From Faecalibacterium sp. UBA7177 (GTDB lineage Bacteria > Bacillota > Clostridia > Oscillospirales > Ruminococcaceae), in contig DKVN01000050.1 of the NCBI GenBank assembly GCA_002491225.1, positions 8,642 to 21,078 of the forward strand: a stretch of DNA of 12,437 nt, read 5' to 3'. Position numbers and translations under genes: made by a program. Below are positions 5,946 through 11,410 of this stretch, one piece after another. The notes beneath the pieces were generated by a model. The model worked only from the letters and a program-made list of their open reading frames with translations, had not been told where the DNA came from and ran no database searches. Position 1 is the stretch's first letter. Each line of letters begins with the position of its first letter.

Positions 5946-6737
5946 ATGAACAACCAGGAGATGGCGATGCGGTTTGCCCGCACCCTGACAGCCTTGCGCC
6001 GCAAGGCCGGGCTCTCACAGGAGCAGCTGGCCCTGCAGATGGAGGTGTCCCGCCAGGCGGTGGGCAAGTGGGAGGCGGGCCAGTCGATGCCGGAGCTGGA
6101 CAAGTTAGTGGCCCTGAGCGACCTGTTTGGGGTGAGCCTCGATGAGCTGGTGCGGGGGATCAAGCCACAGCCGGAGCAGCGGGCTGATTTCGTCGCGCAG
6201 CAGCCGCACCTGAACGCCGGAGCAAATACTGCCCCGGTGCTGGTGCTGCCCGGCTATGAATACAAGAGCAGCCGCAGCTGGCACGGGCTGCCGCTGGTGC
6301 ACATCAACTTTGGGTACGGGCGGTACGGCCTGCGCCGGGCCAAAGGGGTCATCGCCATTGGCAACGTGGCCACCGGCATTGTCGCGCTGGGCGCTTTTTC
6401 GGTGGGTCTGGTCAGCTTTGGGGGCATCGGGCTGGGGCTGCTCAGCCTGGGCGGCCTTGCGCTTGGCTGGGTGGCGCTGGGCGGGCTGGCGGCCGGGTGG
6501 CTGGCAATCGGCGGCTGCGCGGTGGGGGTGTATGCCCTGGGCGCGGCGGCGGTGGCGGCCAAGGCCGCGGTGGGCACCTCGGCCCTCTCGCCCGGGGCCA
6601 GCGCGGGCCTCAACCCGGACGCGGCCTTTGTGATCACCGCCAAAACCCGCATCGCGGAGGTGGCGGCCTACCTGCAAAGCGCCTGCCCCGATCTGCCCGG
6701 GCCGCTGCGCTGGCTGCTGAGCCGGTGGGCGCTGTGA
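5946..6737 (+). CDS. XRE-family regulator with C-terminal Gly-pentad repeat domain
   Basis: A 263-residue protein. Residues 9-70 are a clear Cro/C1-type helix-turn-helix (LRRKAGLSQEQLALQMEVSRQAVGKWE, given here by its core LSQEQLA and SRQAVGKWE), so the N-terminus should bind DNA. After a polar linker comes YEYKSSRSWHGLPLVHINFG (104-123), then residues 134-203, exactly seven copies of a 10-residue unit made of two pentads, G-h-h-[AS]-h and G-x-h-[ASG]-h. The domain is almost wholly Gly, Ala and large hydrophobics. It may be membrane-embedded or a compact beta solenoid; similar HTH proteins with a PLVHIN segment and Gly-rich repeats occur in Firmicutes, to my recollection, without a firm function. 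GGTGA (5934-5938), seven bases upstream, supports the start. It is divergent from the lipoprotein gene and closed by the terminator at 6759-6803. Confidence 0.82.
   Translation: MNNQEMAMRFARTLTALRRKAGLSQEQLALQMEVSRQAVGKWEAGQSMPELDKLVALSDLFGVSLDELVRGIKPQPEQRADFVAQQPHLNAGANTAPVLVLPGYEYKSSRSWHGLPLVHINFGYGRYGLRRAKGVIAIGNVATGIVALGAFSVGLVSFGGIGLGLLSLGGLALGWVALGGLAAGWLAIGGCAVGVYALGAAAVAAKAAVGTSALSPGASAGLNPDAAFVITAKTRIAEVAAYLQSACPDLPGPLRWLLSRWAL
6345..6554 (+). repeat. Seven in-frame 30-bp repeats encoding decapeptides
   Basis: This segment encodes residues 134-203 of the XRE protein: seven consecutive 10-residue units with glycine at positions 1 (7 of 7) and 6 (7 of 7) and Ala, Ser or Gly at positions 4 and 9. 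The repeat is conserved at protein level rather than as identical DNA, which argues for selection on structure and against a recent slippage expansion. Confidence 0.85.
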
Positions 6738-6758
6738 GGGGCCTGTATTATAACATCA

Positions 6759-6803
6759 GCGGGGCGGCGGGGCTTTTTTACAGCCCTGCCGCCCCGCCTT
6801 TTT
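6759..6803 (+). terminator. Rho-independent terminator after the XRE gene
   Basis: A 16-bp stem pairs 6759-6774 with 6782-6797 (one G-T wobble) around a 7-base loop, followed by C and TTTTT (6799-6803). It lies 21 bases after the XRE stop and just before the converging lacZ stop at 6807. The minus strand lacks a comparable U-tract, so termination of lacZ here would be weaker. Confidence 0.88.
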
Positions 6804-6806
6804 GCG

Positions 6807-9650
6807 TTACAGCTGGATGACGAACGAAAATTCGATGTCCCTGTCGCTGGGGATCTGATAAGCCTCCTCGACCTCTGCACCCCAGCTGTCGATGCCGCCC
6901 ACCCCGCGCATGGCCCCACACACCGTGACCACCGTGCGCACCGGCGCGGGCAGCTCCTCCCGGTGGGCCGCCTCGGCCAGCTGGGCCGGGGTGTAGGGGA
7001 TGGCCGAAAAGGCGAAGGGCGCGCCGTCCTCGGCCATCTCAAGGGCCAGGCTGGGGCCGCCGGGCAGGGTGAGCCGGGCGGCCTGGGTGTCGACATGGCA
7101 GCCGCACTCCTGCGGGACGAGATAGGCCGGGATGCTGATGGGGGCGGTGTGCCAGCCAAACCGGCCGCCCTTTTTGCGGTCCGGGTAGGTCTCGCCCGAG
7201 AGGCCCAGCCAGCTGACCGTTTCCAGCGGCGCTGGGGTGGCAAACCGCAGCCCCAGCAGCGGCAGGCCGGGCCGCCCGGCGGCCCCCGCATAGTGCACAG
7301 CCACGGTCAGCGTGCCGGTATCCTGCACCGTATAGGTGACGGTGGTGCAGAGGCCCGGCATGGCCGGGGTGGTGTAGGCATACTGCAGGGAGACCGCCGC
7401 CTCGCCCTCGCGCAGGATGCGGGGGCCCTCGGCCATCTGGGAATGCTCGGCCGCGGCCCACACCGCGCTCTGCCGGGCAAAGCCGCAGCCGATGTCGTTT
7501 TCGGTGGGGGCGCGCCAATAGGCCGGGCGGGGGGCCCGCCAGAGCCACTGCCGCCCGCCCGAAACAAGCGAGACCGGCCCGCCCTCCGGGTAAGAGAAAA
7601 GAAGCTCGAAGCCCTTACCTTTGACCCCAACGGCCCCGTCCCCATGCACCACCCGCAAGGCGGTGGGGGTGCGGGCCGGGCGGGCGGCCTTGGCTGCCGC
7701 GGCGGCGCGGGCGGCTTTGGCGTTTTGGGCATCAAAGGCGGCGCGGGCCGCCCTGCCGGAGTACCAGTAGCGCAGCTCCTGCAGCGCGGGCTTTTCGGCG
7801 CCGTCTGCAAAGAGGATGCCGTTGGCGCTGAAGGCGTAGTCGGTCTGGCGCTCGCCAAAATCGCCGCCGTAGCCCAGCACCCGGCGGCCGCGGCAGTCGG
7901 TGTACCAGAGGGCCTGGTCCATAAAGTCCCAGACAAAGCCGCCCTGATACTGCTCAAACTCCTCCTCCAGCCGGATGTAGCTCTCCATCCCGCCCAGCGA
8001 GTTGCCCATATCGTGCATGTACTCGCAGAGGATAAAGGGCTTTTGGGGCTTGGAAAGCAGATACTCGCGGATCTCCGAGGACTTGGCGTACATCCGGCTC
8101 TCGATGTCGGTGCAGCCCGGGTAGGCGCGGTTGTTGTAGACCCCCTCGTAGTGCACCAGGCGGCTGGGGTCCTGCCGGCGGAAGAACTCGGCCATCGCGA
8201 GGATATCCTCCCCGGCGTAGGACTCGTTGCCGCAGGACCAGAGCAGGATGGCGGGGTGGTTTTTGTCCCGCTCAAACATCGAGCGGGCGCGGTCGACCAC
8301 GCACTCCTTCCACTCGGGCCGATTGCCGGGGACATTCCACTCCGGGTCAATGCGGCCATTTTTCTGCCAGGAGCCGTGGGTTTCGAGGTTGGCCTCGTCG
8401 ATCATGTAGATGCCGTGCTCATCGCAGAGCTGGTACCAGAGGGTCTGGTTGGGGTAGTGGCAGGTGCGCACCGCGTTGATGTTGCTGCGCTCGAACACCT
8501 CGATGGCCGCCTGCATCTCATCCGGGCCGATGGCCCGGCCCTTCTCCGCGCTCCACTCGTGGCGGTTGACCCCGCGAAAGACGATCCGCTCGCCGTTGAG
8601 CCGCATGACCCCATCCGCCAGCTCGAACCGGCGGAAGCCAATGCGGTAGGGCACGATTTCGACCGGCTCGCCGCCTATCGAGAGGGTGAGGGTCACCTCA
8701 TAGAGGGCCGGGTGCTCGTGGCACCAGGGGATTATCTGCGCAAAGGTGAGGGGGCCGCTCTCCACATAGGGGCCCGCCGGGTGCAGGGCGAGCGGGCCGT
8801 CATAGAGGGGCTCCGGGGCCACACCGGGGGCGGCGGGGGCGGTGATGCGGCAGCGGACAGCGGCGGTCCCGAGCGCGGCGGCCTCGCCCTCCAGCTTCAG
8901 CCGGACGGTGAGTCTGCCGGTGCTCTCCCCTTCGAGCCCCGCCCTGAGCCAGAGGTCGGCCAGGTGCAGCCGGGGCTTTGCGTAGAGCCAGACCGGGCGG
9001 AAGAGGCCGGAGAAGCGGAAAAAGTCCTGATCCTCGAGCCAGGAGGCGCTGCTGCGCTTGTGCACCTCGACACACAGGCGGTTGCAGGTGTCCTTGATAA
9101 AGGGGGTGAGGTCGAAGTCCGATGGGGTAAAGCTGTCCTCGGCGTAGCCAACAAAATGGCCGTTCAGCCAGACGAAGATGGCATGCTCAGCCCCCTCAAA
9201 CCGGATGCAGACCCGCTGGCCGCGCAGAGCGGGCGCAAGGTCGAACCGGCGGACATAGCTGCCCACCGGGGCGTCGTCCCAGTCGATTTTGGGCGGGCGA
9301 AGGGCGGCGTGACCGTCCCAGGGGTAAAGGGTATTGATGTACTGGATCTGGCCGTAGCCCTGCAGCTCGATGTGACCGGGCACCTGGATCTCGCCAAAGG
9401 CGGAATCGTCGTACTCCGGCTGCCAGAATCCTGCCGGGCGGGCGGCGGGGGCGGGGCTGTAGGCGAACTGCCAGCGGCCGCAGAGATCCTGGCGCAGGCT
9501 GCTCTCGCCCGCGGGGTCGTCGCCGGGGGCAAAGCAGACGTGATCCGAGCAGGCGGGCAGGCGGTTCACCGCAAAGACGGTGGGGTTCTCCAGCCAGTCG
9601 AGGCTGGGAGTGTCGATGCGGGCATTTCCATTGACGGCGGTTTCGTTCAT
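6807..9650 (-). CDS. lacZ: GH2 beta-galactosidase
   Basis: A 947-residue cytoplasmic enzyme (no signal peptide) that hydrolyses lactose and other beta-galactosides. Domain order: jelly-roll sugar-binding domain (about 50-225, with PGHIELQGYG and YINTLYPW), Ig-like domain (about 226-340), TIM barrel (about 341-625), then a C-terminal beta-sandwich (about 675-945, with WRAPTENDIG at 712-721). The acid/base is E476 in WSCGNES and the nucleophile E543 in LCEYMHDMGNS; GVNRHEW (360-366) and CHYPN (397-401) are also conserved. Between barrel and last domain, where LacZ proteins carry a further Ig-like domain of about 100 residues, there is only a short stretch (631-675) with Ala-rich AARAAAAAKAARPAR. 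AGAGAGG-like site (complement of 9660-9665) and a near-consensus promoter lie upstream. No sugar transporter adjoins it. EbgA-type enzymes are the nearest alternative. Confidence 0.93.
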   Translation of the reverse strand: MNETAVNGNARIDTPSLDWLENPTVFAVNRLPACSDHVCFAPGDDPAGESSLRQDLCGRWQFAYSPAPAARPAGFWQPEYDDSAFGEIQVPGHIELQGYGQIQYINTLYPWDGHAALRPPKIDWDDAPVGSYVRRFDLAPALRGQRVCIRFEGAEHAIFVWLNGHFVGYAEDSFTPSDFDLTPFIKDTCNRLCVEVHKRSSASWLEDQDFFRFSGLFRPVWLYAKPRLHLADLWLRAGLEGESTGRLTVRLKLEGEAAALGTAAVRCRITAPAAPGVAPEPLYDGPLALHPAGPYVESGPLTFAQIIPWCHEHPALYEVTLTLSIGGEPVEIVPYRIGFRRFELADGVMRLNGERIVFRGVNRHEWSAEKGRAIGPDEMQAAIEVFERSNINAVRTCHYPNQTLWYQLCDEHGIYMIDEANLETHGSWQKNGRIDPEWNVPGNRPEWKECVVDRARSMFERDKNHPAILLWSCGNESYAGEDILAMAEFFRRQDPSRLVHYEGVYNNRAYPGCTDIESRMYAKSSEIREYLLSKPQKPFILCEYMHDMGNSLGGMESYIRLEEEFEQYQGGFVWDFMDQALWYTDCRGRRVLGYGGDFGERQTDYAFSANGILFADGAEKPALQELRYWYSGRAARAAFDAQNAKAARAAAAAKAARPARTPTALRVVHGDGAVGVKGKGFELLFSYPEGGPVSLVSGGRQWLWRAPRPAYWRAPTENDIGCGFARQSAVWAAAEHSQMAEGPRILREGEAAVSLQYAYTTPAMPGLCTTVTYTVQDTGTLTVAVHYAGAAGRPGLPLLGLRFATPAPLETVSWLGLSGETYPDRKKGGRFGWHTAPISIPAYLVPQECGCHVDTQAARLTLPGGPSLALEMAEDGAPFAFSAIPYTPAQLAEAAHREELPAPVRTVVTVCGAMRGVGGIDSWGAEVEEAYQIPSDRDIEFSFVIQL

Positions 9651-9677
9651 GGGTGGTCGCCTCTCTTTATTGAATGC

Positions 9678-9698
9678 GCGGCCCCCGTGGCGGGCCGC
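9678..9698 (-). other. Leader hairpin in the lacZ 5' UTR
   Basis: GCGGCCC (9678-9684) pairs perfectly with GGGCCGC (9692-9698) over a 7-base loop, between the lacZ promoter and its ribosome site. No U-tract follows on the minus strand. Directly after it the transcript reads GGCCGCGCAT, the same ten bases that follow the hairpin of the cysK leader. Confidence 0.5.
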
Positions 9699-9713
9699 CT
9701 TCCTTCTTTTTTA

Positions 9714-9742
9714 AGAATACCCGCTTTGGGGGCCGGTGTCAA
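9714..9742 (-). promoter_or_regulatory. lacZ promoter
   Basis: Minus-strand TTGACA (9742-9737), a 17-base spacer and TATTCT (9719-9714) form a near-consensus housekeeping promoter. Transcription would start near 9707, about 57 bases before the lacZ start codon. No catabolite-repression (cre) site is recognised around it. Confidence 0.87.
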
Positions 9743-9753
9743 TCGGGACATTG

Positions 9754-9767
9754 GGCGGCCTGCCGCC
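9754..9767. promoter_or_regulatory. Inverted repeat between lacZ and AAA promoters
   Basis: GGCGGC and GCCGCC are perfect inverted copies separated by CT. The site lies 12 bases upstream of the lacZ -35 and 29 bases upstream of the AAA gene -35. A near-identical 14-mer (13 of 14 bases) recurs at 9853-9866 in the AAA leader, flanking that promoter on the other side. An operator pair is possible but unproven. Confidence 0.4.
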
Positions 9768-9795
9768 ATTTTGGGCCCTTTTCTGCGGCAAAGCC

Positions 9796-9825
9796 TTGAA
9801 GCGCCGGGCGGGGTTGTTGTATACT
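9796..9825 (+). promoter_or_regulatory. Promoter of the AAA+ ATPase gene
   Basis: TTGAAG (9796-9801), an 18-base spacer and TATACT (9820-9825) make a good promoter, divergent from that of lacZ. Transcription would begin near 9832, giving a leader of about 83 bases. Confidence 0.75.
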
Positions 9826-9843
9826 GAAAAAACAGGATGCAAT

Positions 9844-9924
9844 ATGCTGTTCGGCGGCCTGCCTCCCGCGCAGGGGCCGGGCAGCATTTGGATGGACAGA
9901 GGGAGTGGAAACAGATGGAGATGA
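9844..9924 (+). CDS. Possible 26-codon leader ORF overlapping the AAA start
   Basis: ATG at 9844 opens a short frame that ends at TGA 9922-9924, overlapping the in-frame ATG 9921 of the ATPase gene as ATGA. AGGA at 9834-9837 is six bases upstream of it but sits almost at the predicted 5' end of the transcript. The peptide (MLFGGLPPAQGPGS...) has no recognisable features. It might couple translation or be chance. Confidence 0.2.
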   Translation: MLFGGLPPAQGPGSIWMDRGSGNRWR

Positions 9925-11120
9925 CCTGTAAGGCCCTTGCGCTGCGGCTGCGGGGGCTGGTGGTGTTTCGCGGGCTGCTGCGCCAGCCGCTGATTGCCCG
10001 GCTGCTGGCCCTGCTGGAGGCCGGGGCGGATGGCGAACCGCCCCGTGCGCTGGTGGACGCATGGGGCAGCTTCGCCGCGACCCTGTTTGCAGAGACCACC
10101 AACTGGACCGACGCCCTGCTCGAGCTGGTATTGGAGGACGAAAACTGTTACCTCACCCAGCACTGCACCCCCGCCGGGGCCCCCGAGCCGCTGCGGCAGT
10201 GTCTGGACGAAGAGCTGCGGTTTTTGGGGATGTTAAGCCAGTACACCGGCGCGGACCTGCGGGAGCGGCTGGGCCCGCAGGGGGATTTTTTGCCCGGCTG
10301 GCAGACCCGCCCGGCCGACCTTGCCGCCGCCTACGCCCAGCGGCTCTCGGACCTTGGGCGCACCGGCTACGGCATCTTTGCGCGGTACCGGGCCTTTACG
10401 GTGGAGGAGGGGCAACTAATGCCGGTGCAGCACCCCGACCGGCAGTGCCTTGCCGAGCTGCCCGGCTACGAGCGGGAGCGCAGGCAGATTCTGGCCAACA
10501 CCCGCGCCCTGCTGGCGGGGCAGCCCGCCGCCAACGTGCTGCTGTACGGGGACGCGGGCACCGGCAAATCGAGCACGGTCAAGGCCATCGCCCACGAGTA
10601 CGCCCCCGAGGGGCTGCGGCTGGTGGAGGTGAAAAAGAACCAGCTTTACCAGATCCCCGAACTGATGGACAGCCTCGCGGCCAACCCGCTCAAGTTTATC
10701 CTCTTCATCGACGATTTGAGCTTTACCGCCAACGACGACAACTTCGCGGCGCTCAAGGCGATCTTGGAGGGCAGTGTCGGCGGGCGGGCGCGGAATCTCG
10801 CGGTGTACGCCACCTCCAACCGGCGGCACCTCATCAAGGAGACGATGAGCGACCGGGAGGGGGACGACATCCACCACGCCGACACCATGCAGGAGCTGAT
10901 GAGCCTCTCGGCCCGGTTTGGGCTGACCGTGACCTTTGCCCGGCCGGACAAAGCCCGCTATCTCGAGATCGTGCGGCAGCTGGCGGCCCAAAACGGGCTG
11001 GCCCTGCCCTCGGACGAGCTGGAGCGCCGGGCCGAGGCCTTCGCCCTCCGCTGCGGCGGGCGAAGCCCACGGGCGGCGCGGCAGTTTGTCGAGCTGCTGC
11101 GGGCCGGGGTTCCGCTGTAA
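9915..11120 (+). CDS. DUF815-family AAA+ ATPase
   Basis: A 401-residue protein. Residues 190-395 form a complete AAA+ module: Walker A GDAGTGKSS (212-220), Walker B FILFIDDLSF (261-270), sensor 1 YATSNRRH (298-305) with arginines that could act in the neighbouring subunit, and a sensor 2-like GGRSPRAARQ (381-390). VEVKKNQLYQIPELM (237-251) and SLSARFGLTVTF (330-341) fit the DUF815 (PF05673) family, common in Clostridia and predicted to be ATP-driven remodelling proteins of unknown target. Residues 1-185 are a helical N-terminal region ending in GYGIFARYRAF, probably the substrate- or partner-binding part. GGGAG (9901-9905), nine bases before ATG 9915, decides the start; ATG 9921 is the alternative. 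It is divergent from lacZ, with which no functional link is known. Confidence 0.88.
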   Translation: MEMTCKALALRLRGLVVFRGLLRQPLIARLLALLEAGADGEPPRALVDAWGSFAATLFAETTNWTDALLELVLEDENCYLTQHCTPAGAPEPLRQCLDEELRFLGMLSQYTGADLRERLGPQGDFLPGWQTRPADLAAAYAQRLSDLGRTGYGIFARYRAFTVEEGQLMPVQHPDRQCLAELPGYERERRQILANTRALLAGQPAANVLLYGDAGTGKSSTVKAIAHEYAPEGLRLVEVKKNQLYQIPELMDSLAANPLKFILFIDDLSFTANDDNFAALKAILEGSVGGRARNLAVYATSNRRHLIKETMSDREGDDIHHADTMQELMSLSARFGLTVTFARPDKARYLEIVRQLAAQNGLALPSDELERRAEAFALRCGGRSPRAARQFVELLRAGVPL

Positions 11121-11164
11121 GGGCGGCGCGTCCCCGCCCCCGGCACGCAAAAAGAAAGCACAGA

Positions 11165-11315
11165 CAATCAAAGGGAGTGGCCAGAGCGCGAATCCCATCC
11201 GTCCGCACGGGGGATATTCCCCTTCGAAAACGCCCCCTTCGGGGGGCTCTTAAACCATTCGCAGGGAAACATCCCCCGCGCGGACTAAGCGGTTTGGACA
11301 CTCCTCAATCAAAGG
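11165..11315. repeat. Exact 10-bp direct repeats flanking the palindromic element
   Basis: CAATCAAAGG occurs at 11165-11174 and again at 11306-11315. The copies stand immediately outside the imperfect palindrome and look like a target-site duplication. The right copy merges into the terminator stem at 11311, so it is probably the original site and the left copy the duplicate. Confidence 0.65.
11175..11305. mobile_element. MITE-like imperfect palindrome (non-coding)
   Basis: About 131 bp of nested inverted repeats. The outer arms 11174-11189 and 11289-11304 match at 13 of 16 positions; the inner arms 11201-11228 and 11258-11285 match at 24 of 28; the centre holds a perfect 6-bp stem (11232-11237 with 11242-11247) capped by TTCG. 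As RNA or single-stranded DNA the whole unit would fold into one long hairpin. No reading frame in it looks coding. Together with the flanking 10-bp direct repeats this is the form of a miniature inverted-repeat transposable element moved by a transposase encoded elsewhere. It could instead be a structured RNA in the 3' UTR of the ATPase gene. The family is not recognised. Confidence 0.55.
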
Positions 11316-11369
11316 CCCGGCCCCCGCGGGGACGCTTCGAGAGCGCTTCCCGCAGGGGCCGGGCCTTTT
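11311..11369. terminator. Bidirectional terminator between AAA and DUF3048 genes
   Basis: A perfect 14-bp stem pairs 11311-11324 with 11355-11368; further imperfect pairing inside ends in a small CGCT/AGCG hairpin (11333-11336 with 11342-11345). The right side gives CCTTTTG on the plus strand and the left side TTTGATT on the minus strand. It stands between two converging genes and can end both, though the plus-strand transcript must first cross the palindromic element. Confidence 0.8.
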
Positions 11370-11410
11370 GATGTCCGTTTTGGCTGTTTGCCGGGGTGGG
11401 CCGGGCCGGT

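Noticed and set aside
6963..9827. Very long open frame on the plus strand opposite lacZ (over 950 codons)
   Set aside because: It mirrors lacZ codons in GC-rich DNA, has low-complexity Gly/Ala/Val composition and no family motif; lacZ on the other strand has a full set of domains, promoter and ribosome site.
9651..9914. Catabolite-repression (cre) site controlling lacZ
   Set aside because: No sequence close to the cre consensus was found around the lacZ promoter.
11181..11210. Possible tRNA 3' end (GCGAATCCCATCC resembling a T-loop)
   Set aside because: No matching acceptor, D or anticodon arms upstream; the stretch is better explained by the imperfect palindrome.
11061..11371. Possible coding sequence running through the palindromic element
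   Set aside because: Frames there are Arg/Pro/Gly-rich, differ between frames without any family match, and simply translate the inverted repeats.
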